From assembly GCA_041740975.1 (NCBI GenBank), contig JBGSKV010000004.1, positions 37,144 through 101,143 of the forward strand: a stretch of 64,000 nucleotides of DNA, given 5' to 3'. Position numbers and translations under genes: made by a program. The notes beneath the pieces are model-generated. The model was given only the letters and a program-made list of their open reading frames with translations, was not told where the DNA came from and ran no database searches. This DNA is from JBGSKV01 sp041740975. GTDB taxonomy: Bacteria > Bdellovibrionota_B > Oligoflexia > Oligoflexales > JALZUQ01. Positions 25,637 through 34,297 of the stretch are shown here, piece by piece; within the stretch, counting starts at the first letter, position 1; the number at the start of each line of letters is the position of its first letter.

Positions 25637-26095
25637 TTAGTCCTTAAATAACGATTGCTGCAAAAGCTCTTTATCCATATGAGCTGGATCGTCTGGTTTA
25701 CGATATTCTTCAGAATGTTTCACCATAAGTTTCTGGGCGATGATTTTCTTTTCTTTATGATCGAGGCGGCCTTCAACCACGACGCCTTGATTTTCCTTAA
25801 ACAAATCTGGGGGTGTACCCTTGTAGTGAACCAAAAAGTCATGATTGTTGAAATCGGTGAGTGTGAAATCCAAGGTCACTTCCTCGCCGTTTTTGACCAC
25901 GGATCCTGGCTGAACCATCCCGCCAACGCGGATAAGTTTGTCTTCCAGGCTGACGCCCTTAGCGAAAGCTTCTTCCGGGGTGTAAAAATAAACCAAGTTT
26001 GCACTCAGCTGCAGCCATGACATGGCGACAATGCAGCCAACGATAACGACCAGGCCAATGATCCAGCGACGTTGTTTTTGTTTTTGACGTTCCAT
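25637..26095 (-). CDS. ccmE: Haem chaperone CcmE
   Basis: A 152-aa membrane-anchored periplasmic OB-fold protein. One helix (about 11-29) is followed by LVYFYTPEEA, typical for the family, then RVGGMVQPGSV and the haem-binding C-terminal segment LMVKHSEEY with His127 as the covalent haem ligand and Tyr131 as axial ligand. Its ATG overlaps the ccmD stop (TAATG). It receives haem from CcmABCD. Confidence 0.93.
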   Translation of the reverse strand: MERQKQKQRRWIIGLVVIVGCIVAMSWLQLSANLVYFYTPEEAFAKGVSLEDKLIRVGGMVQPGSVVKNGEEVTLDFTLTDFNNHDFLVHYKGTPPDLFKENQGVVVEGRLDHKEKKIIAQKLMVKHSEEYRKPDDPAHMDKELLQQSLFKD

Positions 26096-26223
26096 TATTT
26101 TCCCAAAACAGAGAGTCGTTTTTCAAGCTTCCGGGCGTGATGAATAACCCAAACGCCATACCCAAAGAGGAAGCCAGTACCTAGACCATAAGATAACATA
26201 ATATAAAATAAGTTGGTTCCCAT
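26095..26223 (-). CDS. ccmD: Haem exporter small subunit CcmD-like
   Basis: A 42-aa protein between ccmC and ccmE, with AGGAAG seven bases before its ATG and a stop that overlaps the ccmE start. It has one hydrophobic helix (LSYGLGTGFLFGYGVWVI) followed by a basic HHARKLEKRL tail, the layout of CcmD, which helps release holo-CcmE from CcmABC. The assignment rests on length, topology and exact position. Confidence 0.85.
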   Translation of the reverse strand: MGTNLFYIMLSYGLGTGFLFGYGVWVIHHARKLEKRLSVLGK

Positions 26224-26232
26224 AGATTCTTC

Positions 26233-26910
26233 CTAGCTGAACTGAGAAAGTTGCTGCTCTTCTAATTGTTTACTTAAGATCAAAGTATGGCGCCTCTGGC
26301 GAATCAGCCAAAATCCGAAGACCAGCATCGTTATGGCGCAATAAATCAATAAATAAAGCATCTCACTAGACATCGAAGCTCCACCACTGCGAATGATGGT
26401 TTGAGGTTGGTGCAAAGTTCGCCACCAATTCACACTCTTATAAATAATGGGAATATCAGCGGCGATAACAATGCCCAGTATGGAACAGGTTTTCATGCGA
26501 CCGAGTTCGGAAGGTATAGCATCGTAAAAAATAAGGTAACTTGCAAATAGCACGGCTAAGATGAGCGTGGTTGTAACCCGTGCGTCCCAAGTCCACCAAA
26601 CGCCCCAAGTTGGTTTACCCCAGATAGAGCCGGTAGCTAAAGTTAAGATTGTAAAGACTAATCCAACTTCGACTGCAGCCCTCTGTGAGAGTAGTGCCCC
26701 AACATTTGGTTTAATCAAAGCTTGAATACTGTGCCAACATAGGACGCCAGCCGAGAAAAACGCCGCGAATGAAACTGGCACGTGCAGGTATAGGATACGA
26801 TAGACTTCACCTTGGCTTTGATCGGGTGGAACCCAAAACAAAGCCAGTAGCCATCCCACAACTACCAAACTTCCCCATAGCAAAAGACCTTTGACTTGTT
26901 TTGAAACCAT
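26233..26910 (-). CDS. ccmC: Haem exporter membrane protein CcmC
   Basis: A 225-aa inner-membrane protein with six hydrophobic segments. The tryptophan-rich haem-handling motif is present as WGKPTWGVWWTWDARVT, with conserved His residues in periplasmic loops (YLHVPVSFAA and LHQPQTI). CcmC loads haem onto CcmE. The ATG at 26910 is chosen since longer frames extend into ccmB. It lies 17 bases downstream of ccmB. Confidence 0.93.
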   Translation of the reverse strand: MVSKQVKGLLLWGSLVVVGWLLALFWVPPDQSQGEVYRILYLHVPVSFAAFFSAGVLCWHSIQALIKPNVGALLSQRAAVEVGLVFTILTLATGSIWGKPTWGVWWTWDARVTTTLILAVLFASYLIFYDAIPSELGRMKTCSILGIVIAADIPIIYKSVNWWRTLHQPQTIIRSGGASMSSEMLYLLIYCAITMLVFGFWLIRQRRHTLILSKQLEEQQLSQFS

Positions 26911-26927
26911 GTAAAAAATCCGTATTG

Positions 26928-27602
26928 TTAGTCCACAAGCTCTGCAAATAATAGTAAACACAGAGTGAAGAAGATAATACTCATTCCTACCAATAATCCT
27001 AACCAAGCGCTAGGACTGCCCACTGCATTGTCGGTGGCATACTGCAAACAAACACTTGATGACGAAATAAGCACAGGAGTGCTTAAAGGAAAATAGAGAA
27101 TGGGGAATAGTATCTGCCGCCCATTGGCCTGGGCCGTTAGCGCACTCAATAATATGCCAAGTGGGCTTAATGCTAAAACTGCCAGCGCTATGGGTACAAA
27201 AAACATCCAAATGAGTTCACTCTGACCAGGATTTAAAACATTCATACAAACCAGCAAAACCACAATGACCAAAAGTCCCAATAAAACAATGTTGGCGAAC
27301 TTCGCGCAAAACCAGGCGCTCGGTGAAATGCGATAGGTTTGGATGAGGGTAAAAACGCCATCCGTGTCATCGAGTTCGAAAGTTCTTTGCAATATAATTT
27401 GCAGGGCCAAAAAACAGGTTACCAGAATCTGACCGATCATGATTTTGGCTTCAATATCTTCTGAGAAGCTTGCACTTGTGAACTTAAACAGAAGGATGAC
27501 TGCTAAAGAAAATAAAACAGGCGTGAACATTCGTTCTTTGTGGCGCCACTCATTCTTAAGGCCAAACGTGAATAGGGTCTTGAACTGGCTGACTGCGTTC
27601 AC
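26928..27602 (-). CDS. ccmB: Haem exporter ABC permease CcmB
   Basis: A 224-aa six-helix inner-membrane protein, partner of CcmA. FGLKNEWRHKERM near the start and LSPLGILLSALTAQANGRQILFPI later match the CcmB family. The GTG at 27602 overlaps the ccmA stop as GTGA and has GAGGTG upstream, so the two are translationally coupled. Confidence 0.93.
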   Translation of the reverse strand: MNAVSQFKTLFTFGLKNEWRHKERMFTPVLFSLAVILLFKFTSASFSEDIEAKIMIGQILVTCFLALQIILQRTFELDDTDGVFTLIQTYRISPSAWFCAKFANIVLLGLLVIVVLLVCMNVLNPGQSELIWMFFVPIALAVLALSPLGILLSALTAQANGRQILFPILYFPLSTPVLISSSSVCLQYATDNAVGSPSAWLGLLVGMSIIFFTLCLLLFAELVD

Positions 27603-28204
27603 AAATTCACCTCTTTTAAAGGTAAATTCTTTAGCCAATTGATTTGATGGGTAACCAGAAGGACACATCCACCCGAGTTTAAATGACTGGCTATGGCGTC
27701 GTGCAGGCAGTCTTGCGCTTGTCGATCAAGGCCAAAAGTAGGTTCATCTAAAAGCCAAACGGGCCGCTCCGTGTAACAAACCCTCGCCAATGCTAATCGT
27801 CTTTTCATTCCAGTCGAAAACTTATGGACGGGAAGAGAATCAGCTAGAGAGCTTGTCGAAAGTTGCCACCTTTTTAGAATGGATTGAAGAAGTTCGGGAT
27901 GGGAGGGTAAGCCTGAGAGCTGACGCCAAAACTCCAAATTATTATGAATATTCTGCGCCAGTAAATGCGCGTTGTGTTCGGCACTCAAAAATTCGATGGG
28001 GTATCGGTTAGTCTCTTGCAAGTCGAGTGTAATCGAGCCGCTCGATGGGGTTAAAAGTTTGGCGATAAGCGCGAGAAGGGTGGATTTACCGACGCCGTTG
28101 TTGCCTACGATGTGACAAATTTGTTTTTTATCGACTTCGAAAGTCAAATTTTGGAACAAGGGTTTAGCCGCGTACCCGAATGATAAGTCTTTGACTTGTA
28201 GCAA
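27599..28204 (-). CDS. ccmA: Haem exporter ABC ATPase CcmA
   Basis: A 201-aa ABC ATPase with Walker A GNNGVGKST, signature FSTGMKRRLALAR (a variant of LSGGQ, common in CcmA) and Walker B WLLDEPTFGLD, followed by the switch His in VTHQ. It energises transfer of haem from CcmC to CcmE. The start is TTG with AGGAAA upstream. It begins nine bases after the PD40 gene ends. Confidence 0.92.
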   Translation of the reverse strand: MLQVKDLSFGYAAKPLFQNLTFEVDKKQICHIVGNNGVGKSTLLALIAKLLTPSSGSITLDLQETNRYPIEFLSAEHNAHLLAQNIHNNLEFWRQLSGLPSHPELLQSILKRWQLSTSSLADSLPVHKFSTGMKRRLALARVCYTERPVWLLDEPTFGLDRQAQDCLHDAIASHLNSGGCVLLVTHQINWLKNLPLKEVNL

Positions 28205-28213
28205 CGGAATTTC

Positions 28214-29146
28214 CTACAGATTTAGGGCCATCTTATACAAATCAGTTGTCCTTTGTTTTGTATAGATGATGGTTTTACCATCTGGTTGCCAGATTGGCCA
28301 ACGTTCGTTTGAAAATTTACTGTCAGTTAAGAAGGTCTGATTTTCGGCGAGGTCCGATATTTTAATGTCAAAGCCTGCTGCGACATTGCCCAAAAGACGC
28401 GCGCCGGCATAAATAAGGACATGCTTTGTGGGATGCCAAGCCGGATCGAATCCGCGATCGATTTTTGTACCGACTTTGGCGTCTGTGTCCGCCACATATA
28501 TCGTCCCATTGGTGGTAGCCCACGCGATATACTTTCCGTCAGAAGAAATATCAAAAGAACTCACGCCACTTTTATCATCTTCGATGCGATGCATCGCTTT
28601 ACCATCGGCGCTGAGCTGAAGAATGCCGACCGGGGTGGCGAGCCAACTATTGACGTCCGCTTTGTCTTTTGCCGGAGCGCGCTTGCCGGGATATTTTAAC
28701 TGGTTGTGCTTTATGCCTGTGGCATGCAGGATGCGCATACCTTGGTGTCTGGGATCGTAGGTCAAGAAGCTACTCGGACCTTCCATTTTATTGATCGATA
28801 CATTTTTATGAAGGCCTGTATCATAAACTTTGACTTCGGAATTGACTTTGCCAATTCTTTGATTCATTTCACGGTAAAAAAGGCGATGGCCGTCTGGCGA
28901 CCAAAAGAACGCCGCACCAACTTTTTTATCACTAACTTTGTAAACATTCTGATCTTTGACGTTTACCATGAATAGGCCGGGGCGTGTGCTTTCCACATAG
29001 GCCAAATAGGTTCCGGTTTTGTTCATCTTAATTTGCTGAGGATCGTTAGCGAGGCGCATCCATGGTTCCCGATCTTGGACGACTCCCAAACTCGTAGTCG
29101 CCTGAAATGCAAGTGCCAGTAGGAAAGCAAGGGTGCCGAATCGCAT
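28214..29146 (-). CDS. Secreted PD40/TolB-like beta-propeller protein
   Basis: A 311-aa protein with a signal peptide (cleavage near SLG-VV) and WD40-like PD40 repeats: FFWSPDGHRLFY, FDISSDGKYIAW, DPAWHPTKHVLIY and WPIWQPDGKTIIYT. Such propellers bind peptides or partner proteins in the periplasm. The ATG at 29146 has GAGGA nine bases upstream. It is the first gene of the ccm cluster, which links it by position to cytochrome c maturation, though no such role is known to me. Confidence 0.75.
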   Translation of the reverse strand: MRFGTLAFLLALAFQATTSLGVVQDREPWMRLANDPQQIKMNKTGTYLAYVESTRPGLFMVNVKDQNVYKVSDKKVGAAFFWSPDGHRLFYREMNQRIGKVNSEVKVYDTGLHKNVSINKMEGPSSFLTYDPRHQGMRILHATGIKHNQLKYPGKRAPAKDKADVNSWLATPVGILQLSADGKAMHRIEDDKSGVSSFDISSDGKYIAWATTNGTIYVADTDAKVGTKIDRGFDPAWHPTKHVLIYAGARLLGNVAAGFDIKISDLAENQTFLTDSKFSNERWPIWQPDGKTIIYTKQRTTDLYKMALNL

Positions 29147-29346
29147 AGAAAGTCCTCTCATCATATTTTGCTGGATGTGTGCTAAAATAATTAAGTCAGC
29201 CAGTTTTGGCTCTGCTCAGCCGCTTTTAGGATCCCTTTTATTATAGCGGACTTAGCCGCAGATGAATGATCCCGAGAATTGGCGAATACAAAAAAGCTAA
29301 AGATTTTCCGTTATTTACCGATAAGTTAGCGTGGGAGAACGTTAGT

Positions 29347-29769
29347 ATGAACTTAAAAATCAGCCTAAATCTAAGAGTAGTCATCATAGCATTTTGCTAT
29401 GCAGGTGCCACGGCAGCTGTAGCTAGCCCTTCTTACATAACGGGCGACTCACCGGAAGGCCAAATCATTTTGGCTCAAAACGCAGGAAAGAAAAAGAAAG
29501 CTAAAAAAGACGATAGTAAAGATGGCGGCGCTAAAGAGCGTAAGCGTACTCTAGTTGGCGAAAAGAAATACCAAGTGAAAAAAGGTGAGCGCACGAACTT
29601 AGACTTCGAAGCTGCTGACATCTCTGGTGCGAGAAAGACTCCGCTAGGTAGTATCGTTGATTCCGTTCAGTCAGACAAAGACTATGACTTCGTAAAAGTC
29701 CGTTTACGATGGACGCCGGAAATGGTTCAGTCCGCTTCCAGTCTCGAGACCGGTTCTAGCGCAAAATAA
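29347..29769 (+). CDS. Small secreted basic protein, tandem paralogue 1
   Basis: A 140-aa protein with a signal peptide (hydrophobic 10-27, cleavage near VAS-PS), a Lys-rich linker, and a conserved core KKGERTNLDFEAADISG, PLGS, QSDKDYDFVKVR, RWTPEMVQSASSLETG. The gene at 29915 encodes the same core. The pattern (ISGE..P.GS....R...PEM) recalls short outer-membrane-associated gliding-motility proteins such as CglF of myxobacteria; that resemblance is from memory and weak. Function unknown. Confidence 0.72.
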   Translation: MNLKISLNLRVVIIAFCYAGATAAVASPSYITGDSPEGQIILAQNAGKKKKAKKDDSKDGGAKERKRTLVGEKKYQVKKGERTNLDFEAADISGARKTPLGSIVDSVQSDKDYDFVKVRLRWTPEMVQSASSLETGSSAK

Positions 29770-29825
29770 ATAGACTGTAGTTAACCGATGGATTTTTCAT
29801 TTCATCAATCTGAAGTGAAGCCTTC

Positions 29826-29852
29826 GTCATCCTGAGCGAAGCGAAGGATCTC
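29826..29852. repeat. REP-like palindromic repeat unit
   Basis: The segment contains CATCCTGAGCGAAGCGAAGG, an imperfect palindrome (ATCCTgaGCg/CgaAGGAT). From memory, this sequence is a common dispersed intergenic repeat in many bacterial genomes. Only one copy is seen in this window. It sits between the two tandem paralogues. Confidence 0.55.
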
Positions 29853-29914
29853 CTCGAGCAATTTCTATATTGTTTTTTTAGAGAATAACAAAATCATCAT
29901 TGGGGGACTTCGTC

Positions 29915-30253
29915 ATGACAGGACAGTTCAAGTTATTCTCATTTTCGATCATTAGCGTATTTTTCATAAACTCATCTATTGTAGCGGCGCCTTCTCATCT
30001 TGGAGAAGACGCTAAAAAGAGTCGCGAGCGCACCATTATCCACGAGAAAAAAGTGAAATTTAAAAAAGGCGAACGTACCACTTTGAATTTTGATGCAGCA
30101 AACATCTCTGGCGAAGTGAAAATGCCTCTGGGAAGTAGAGTTGAATCCATACAGTCCGATAAGTCTTATGATTTCGTAAGAGTTCGCACGAGATGGACAC
30201 CAGAAATGGCGCAGTCGGCTTCCACCCTAGAAACAGGGCGAAGCATTAGGTAA
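29915..30253 (+). CDS. Small secreted basic protein, tandem paralogue 2
   Basis: A 112-aa protein with a signal peptide (cleavage near VAA-PS) and the core FKKGERTTLNFDAANISGE, PLGSRVESIQSDKSYDFVRV, RWTPEMAQSASTLETG. It matches the gene at 29347 over about 75 residues but lacks the long Lys-rich linker. The ATG at 29915 has GGGGGA seven bases upstream. Tandem duplication is clear. Confidence 0.74.
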   Translation: MTGQFKLFSFSIISVFFINSSIVAAPSHLGEDAKKSRERTIIHEKKVKFKKGERTTLNFDAANISGEVKMPLGSRVESIQSDKSYDFVRVRTRWTPEMAQSASTLETGRSIR

Positions 30254-30283
30254 CGTTAAGACATCTCAGGAAAGAGATACATT

Positions 30284-30952
30284 TTGTACTTTCAACTTCA
30301 TTCTATTTTATTTTCCTCTTTAACTTTTTTAGTCCTATTTCTGTCTGGACCCACGTGGGTCCAGGCTCATAAAAGTTGTTTCGAACTCGAACTCGCCACT
30401 GATCAGCGCGAATACATCTATCAATATCATGGGAAGAAACTGGGAAGTGGCCGCTTCGGTCACGTCTACCGCGGCCAACATACCAATGGCCAATACTTCA
30501 TTTTTAAAATTTACGATGACGGAAATGCCTTTGAATCGGACGTTGCTGACCTCGGGTGGTTCCGCGAAGTGGTAAGACCCGCCGGCGTGGGAGAAACTTT
30601 TGTGGTTCCTAAGGTGGATGCGGATAGCGAAAGATTTGTCATGATGCGGCCGGATCTACTTGGGCGCGAGCTGAGAAGTATTTTGCGAGATCCCACTGTC
30701 AGCACAGAACGAAAGACCGCTTTACGAGTGTCCTATCAGAAAAAAATCGCTCGCCTCATCCGACTTGTGCAGGCGCATGATCCCAAGATCGAGATAAAAA
30801 ACGCCTATGGCGATGAGTTCTTTTCGGATCCTTTCAAAGATGGTTTGGAAATCAAAGCGTTTGTGTCTCCGAAAAAAACTTTGCTCGTCAAATCAGACAA
30901 CATTATAGTCGAAGATGGCACCGACGACATGCATCTGATCGATCCGTATTAA
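30284..30952 (+). CDS. Exported protein kinase-like protein (N-lobe, no C-lobe)
   Basis: A 222-aa protein with a signal peptide (hydrophobic 7-25, cleavage near VQA-HK). Residues 53-62 read LGSGRFGHVYRG-like, the glycine-rich loop of protein kinases, followed by FIFK (Lys75, beta-3 lysine position), a hinge-like FVMMRPDLLG, and near the C-terminus SDNIIV...LIDPY, which parallels the DN and DFG segments. The HxD catalytic Asp is not seen and the protein ends at the DFG-like motif, so the C-lobe is missing. It is either a pseudokinase or a truncated member. The start is TTG with AGGAAAGAG upstream. Confidence 0.65.
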   Translation: MYFQLHSILFSSLTFLVLFLSGPTWVQAHKSCFELELATDQREYIYQYHGKKLGSGRFGHVYRGQHTNGQYFIFKIYDDGNAFESDVADLGWFREVVRPAGVGETFVVPKVDADSERFVMMRPDLLGRELRSILRDPTVSTERKTALRVSYQKKIARLIRLVQAHDPKIEIKNAYGDEFFSDPFKDGLEIKAFVSPKKTLLVKSDNIIVEDGTDDMHLIDPY

Positions 30953-31060
30953 GAACCTTCACAATTTATCAGTCAATGACAAACTTACATTTGACCCTTT
31001 AAAACTAGCCATTTTCAGAGTTTTCGATTATACAAAAGTATGGTTTTTGAAGGGGCTAAA

Positions 31061-31999
31061 ATGCGTATCGATCAACTATCTGATTCAGACTTACTTACTC
31101 AAATAAAACAATTAACGACTTCTGAGCGTGAGGTTACGACCAAAATCTTGCATCACCTTCGTGAAGTAGAAAAGCGCCGATTATTTTCAGACCTTGGATA
31201 TTCGAGCTTGTTTGATTATGCAGTTAAAGAACTCAAATATTGCGAGGGACAGGCTGGTCGAAGAATTCGCGCCATGCGCCTTATCAATGAGCTTCCTGAG
31301 GTGGGGGAGAAACTAGCCAATGGTGAACTTAGCCTAAGTAATGTAGCTCAGGCCCATAGTTTCTTTCGTGAGCTTGCTAAGACCAAACCTGAGGAAGTAA
31401 CCAGGACTCAGAAGCTTCACATTATGAGTTCATTGCAGAACAAATCAACCCGGGAGGCTCAGAGAACTTTGATCGCCCTTCAGCCGAATGCTGCTCTTCC
31501 CAAAGAAAAAGAACGCGTGATTGCTCCCACAAAAACCGAAGTTTCATTTGTGATGGATGATGATCTTAAAGCGCAACTTGAGGAGGTGCGCGCATTAGCG
31601 GGGCCTGATGCGGCATCTATGTCATATGGCGAGTTATTCAAACTCATGGCACGATTGAGTTTGATAAGCCTCAAGGCCAAAAAGTTTGGCAAAAAAAGAT
31701 CGACACAAGTTTCGACTCCATCCGTAGCGCCCATAATCAAACCGAAAGAAATGGCGCCAACTTCTGCGCGGAAGTTAAGGGATCGATATATTCCCAAGAG
31801 CATTCGGCACTCGATTTGGGTTCGTGAAGTTGGAAAATGCCAGCAATGTGCGGGAAAGCGCAATCTCCAAGTTGATCATATCAAGCCGTTTGCGTTGGGT
31901 GGCACGTCAGACGTTGAAAATTTGAGGCTGCTTTGTTTTCAGTGCAACCAGCGTGCAGGGATCAAAGTATTTGGGTTGTGTCGCATGAGATGGAATTGA
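31061..31999 (+). CDS. HNH endonuclease-domain protein
   Basis: A 312-aa protein: a helical N-terminal region (about 1-200; VEKRRLFSDLGYSSLFDYAV at its start), a basic Ser/Pro linker, and a C-terminal HNH nuclease domain with CQQCAGKRNLQVDHIKPFAL, ENLRLLCFQCNQ, i.e. two CxxC zinc pairs and the VDH active site. Such proteins are multicopy in Bdellovibrio-type genomes and their biological role is unclear. The ATG at 31061 has AAGGGG five bases upstream and is preferred to the ATG at 31040. The gene stands alone. Confidence 0.85.
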   Translation: MRIDQLSDSDLLTQIKQLTTSEREVTTKILHHLREVEKRRLFSDLGYSSLFDYAVKELKYCEGQAGRRIRAMRLINELPEVGEKLANGELSLSNVAQAHSFFRELAKTKPEEVTRTQKLHIMSSLQNKSTREAQRTLIALQPNAALPKEKERVIAPTKTEVSFVMDDDLKAQLEEVRALAGPDAASMSYGELFKLMARLSLISLKAKKFGKKRSTQVSTPSVAPIIKPKEMAPTSARKLRDRYIPKSIRHSIWVREVGKCQQCAGKRNLQVDHIKPFALGGTSDVENLRLLCFQCNQRAGIKVFGLCRMRWN

Positions 32000-32021
32000 A
32001 AGGATGATTAGAATGCTAATT

Positions 32022-32441
32022 TTAATTTAGCTTTCTCAATAAAGCGGTTTCTTCGATGGCGTTTGTGTCAGTGCCCAAATATAATCCTTCATCCTCTGCT
32101 CTAATGACCAGATTGGATTCTGTGTCAAACTCACCTTGTTTTCTCATAAGCCAGCTTATGGCGGCATTAACAGGTGATTTTTTACTTTCTTGAATAAGAA
32201 AGCCAGCGACGTCTGAATCGGCATAACCCTCAACCTTGTAGAATAAGATGCCATCGTGATTTATGGTTTCCGTAGTGACGTTAAATTCATTTTTAGTGCC
32301 GGATTTCAACTCATGAATATCCCATTTTCCCTTCGGGATTTTCATCTGTGAATGCAATAAATCGTTGGACTCGTCCTTTTTGTTTTTTGAACAACCGCTT
32401 AGGATAAGTATAAAAATCAACAGAGTGCATTTGTTCTGCAT
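32022..32441 (-). CDS. Small lipoprotein of unknown function
   Basis: A 139-aa lipoprotein with lipobox LSGC. The ATG at 32441 has GGAAC upstream; an in-frame TTG at 32453 would overlap the neighbouring gene's stop. The mature part has no further cysteine and no recognised motif. It follows the thioredoxin-like gene directly, with about 12 bases between, so they are probably co-transcribed. Confidence 0.7.
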   Translation of the reverse strand: MQNKCTLLIFILILSGCSKNKKDESNDLLHSQMKIPKGKWDIHELKSGTKNEFNVTTETINHDGILFYKVEGYADSDVAGFLIQESKKSPVNAAISWLMRKQGEFDTESNLVIRAEDEGLYLGTDTNAIEETALLRKLN

Positions 32442-32453
32442 AGAAAGTTCCAA

Positions 32454-32948
32454 TTAAATCGACATCGAAAGAGTAATTAACTGCGACAGATCATTTAGCT
32501 GGGCCGCTTCGGTGAATCGTCCGGTTAAATAACCTTTGCGATCGATGAGGAAAATCGCAGGTGCGATAGGATTGCGAAAGTTTGTGATGATTTCATCATT
32601 GCCCAAAAAAGCTTCGCGACCAAAGCCCATTTTTTCTAGATGTCTTTTGGCTTCAGCGTAAGGTTCGTGAAGGTAAATAAGGACCACGCGTAGACCGAGC
32701 TTGGCGTATTTTTGCTCAAGATATTTTAGAATTTGCGTATGAGAATAGCAGGTGTCGCACCAGCTCGCAAAAAAGTAAACAAGAGTGAGGCGTCCGTCGT
32801 GTTCAAATTTAGTGATTTGGCCGTTGTATAAAGAGGTCAAAGACACGGGTTCAAGTTTTAACCATTCGCTTTCTTGAGCCTGCACCAAACTTGATGTCGC
32901 AAACAAAGCGAGAAGGAGTATAATTTTAGAAAGCATGATGGTGACCAT
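32454..32948 (-). CDS. Exported thioredoxin-like (TlpA-family) protein
   Basis: A 164-aa protein with a signal peptide (cleavage near VQA-QE) and a thioredoxin fold with the redox site YFFASWCDTCYSH (Cys64, Cys67) and a cis-Pro loop IAPAIFLIDRKG. It should act as a periplasmic thiol oxidoreductase. The start could also be the ATG at 32936. It is upstream of a lipoprotein gene and divergent from the RelA/SpoT-like gene. Confidence 0.85.
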   Translation of the reverse strand: MVTIMLSKIILLLALFATSSLVQAQESEWLKLEPVSLTSLYNGQITKFEHDGRLTLVYFFASWCDTCYSHTQILKYLEQKYAKLGLRVVLIYLHEPYAEAKRHLEKMGFGREAFLGNDEIITNFRNPIAPAIFLIDRKGYLTGRFTEAAQLNDLSQLITLSMSI

Positions 32949-32992
32949 ATTGTTGGGAGCGTCTTGCTCTCATACTAGCACAGGACCAAAAG

Positions 32993-34297
32993 ATGGCGAA
33001 AGAAAACTCATTTAGCGCGGCTAAACTCGCACAGAATTGGACTTTCAGCTGGCCCGCCATGGATGTTTTGATTGGTGGAAAGTCAGCGATCGATATTCCC
33101 TATCTCAGCGTTTTCTCCCCTGCAGAAGCGGGCGAGTTTATCAAAAATTATGGTTTTGATTTGAGTGACGATGAAGATCGCCGTAAAACCCATGCTTTGA
33201 TCCTTGAAGCTTGGACATTTATTGAGTCCACTTTGATGCCTACGGAATGGAAAAAAGGAATTCGTCCTCCGGAAAACGTTTTGAGTTGTACGGATCCTCG
33301 TCAACTTGTGTTGTGGGCTTCGGCCAGGGGAGAAGAAGACAAATTGCACCGTGCATGGGCTTGTGCGGTTCTTAGGGTGGCGCATACGGCGGCGCATATC
33401 GACGGTGTATGGGCCATGATTGACGCGGAGGCTGCGGCGCGACAAATCCGCGAACGTTTCGAAGAGTTCTTACACATAGACGAAAAGAGCGGCATTTGGT
33501 TCGGCGACGAGCGAGATCACGTCGTGCTGGAGCATATTGAATGGAAAGCGCCGAAAAGTCGTCGATCTGTTTTTTTGAAACTTCTGCACAAGCCGGGCAA
33601 CGTTGCGGAAAATATCTATGACTTGCTCGGCGTGCGAATCGTTACGAAGCGTTTGTCCGACACCATGCTTGTCGTCAAATATTTGCGCGACTTTCATGTT
33701 GTTACGTTCGCAAACTGTAACCCCGGGCGGGTGCGAAACTCACTTATCGATTTTCGTGCGTTTCAAGACGTCATTGAAAACAGCAAGCTTCAACTATTGG
33801 AAGGGGACATGACGCCGCAGGACTTCGTAGACCTTTTGGCAAAGATCGATATCGATTTGCGCAAAGTGTCGACTCGCCGCAAGAACCCACATTCGGCGCA
33901 GAAGTACCAGTCTTTGCAGTTAACTTGCCGGCAGCTCATCAAGACAAAAAACCCTGCACTGGGTTGGATGGAGCATCTCGAAGAGTATGTCAAAAATCTG
34001 AAGAAAAATCAGAACTCACCAGAAGCGAAGCAGATTGGCAATGTTTTGGAGTTCATATCGGAATGGCCAGACTTCCAAGAGAATCGTCTCATATCATCAT
34101 TCTTCCCTTATGAAGTTCAGATCATGGACGCAAAAGCTTATGAAGCCATTAAGTACGGTGATGCATCCCATGAGAAGTACAAGATGTCGCAGATACGCAC
34201 GGCGCGTCGACGGATTCTCAATGAAGTTTTCACTTTGGTTCGCCATCAGTTGAAAGATATGAAATCTTCCAAAATGCCCGTGGAGCGCGCCGACTAG
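32993..34297 (+). CDS. RelA/SpoT-like nucleotidyltransferase-domain protein
   Basis: A 434-aa cytosolic protein. The central and C-terminal parts show a pattern of RSH alarmone synthetases: a KSRRSVFLKLLHKP segment, YDLLGVRIV (209-217), a later YQSLQLT (305-311, in place of YxSxH) and YEVQIMD (373-379, in place of ExQxRT). The N-terminal 180 residues are helical and not recognised. I recall such proteins as an uncharacterised family (TIGR04552/TIGR04562) in Bdellovibrio and myxobacteria. Activity as a (p)ppGpp synthetase is not established and several catalytic positions are changed. Confidence 0.65.
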   Translation: MAKENSFSAAKLAQNWTFSWPAMDVLIGGKSAIDIPYLSVFSPAEAGEFIKNYGFDLSDDEDRRKTHALILEAWTFIESTLMPTEWKKGIRPPENVLSCTDPRQLVLWASARGEEDKLHRAWACAVLRVAHTAAHIDGVWAMIDAEAAARQIRERFEEFLHIDEKSGIWFGDERDHVVLEHIEWKAPKSRRSVFLKLLHKPGNVAENIYDLLGVRIVTKRLSDTMLVVKYLRDFHVVTFANCNPGRVRNSLIDFRAFQDVIENSKLQLLEGDMTPQDFVDLLAKIDIDLRKVSTRRKNPHSAQKYQSLQLTCRQLIKTKNPALGWMEHLEEYVKNLKKNQNSPEAKQIGNVLEFISEWPDFQENRLISSFFPYEVQIMDAKAYEAIKYGDASHEKYKMSQIRTARRRILNEVFTLVRHQLKDMKSSKMPVERAD

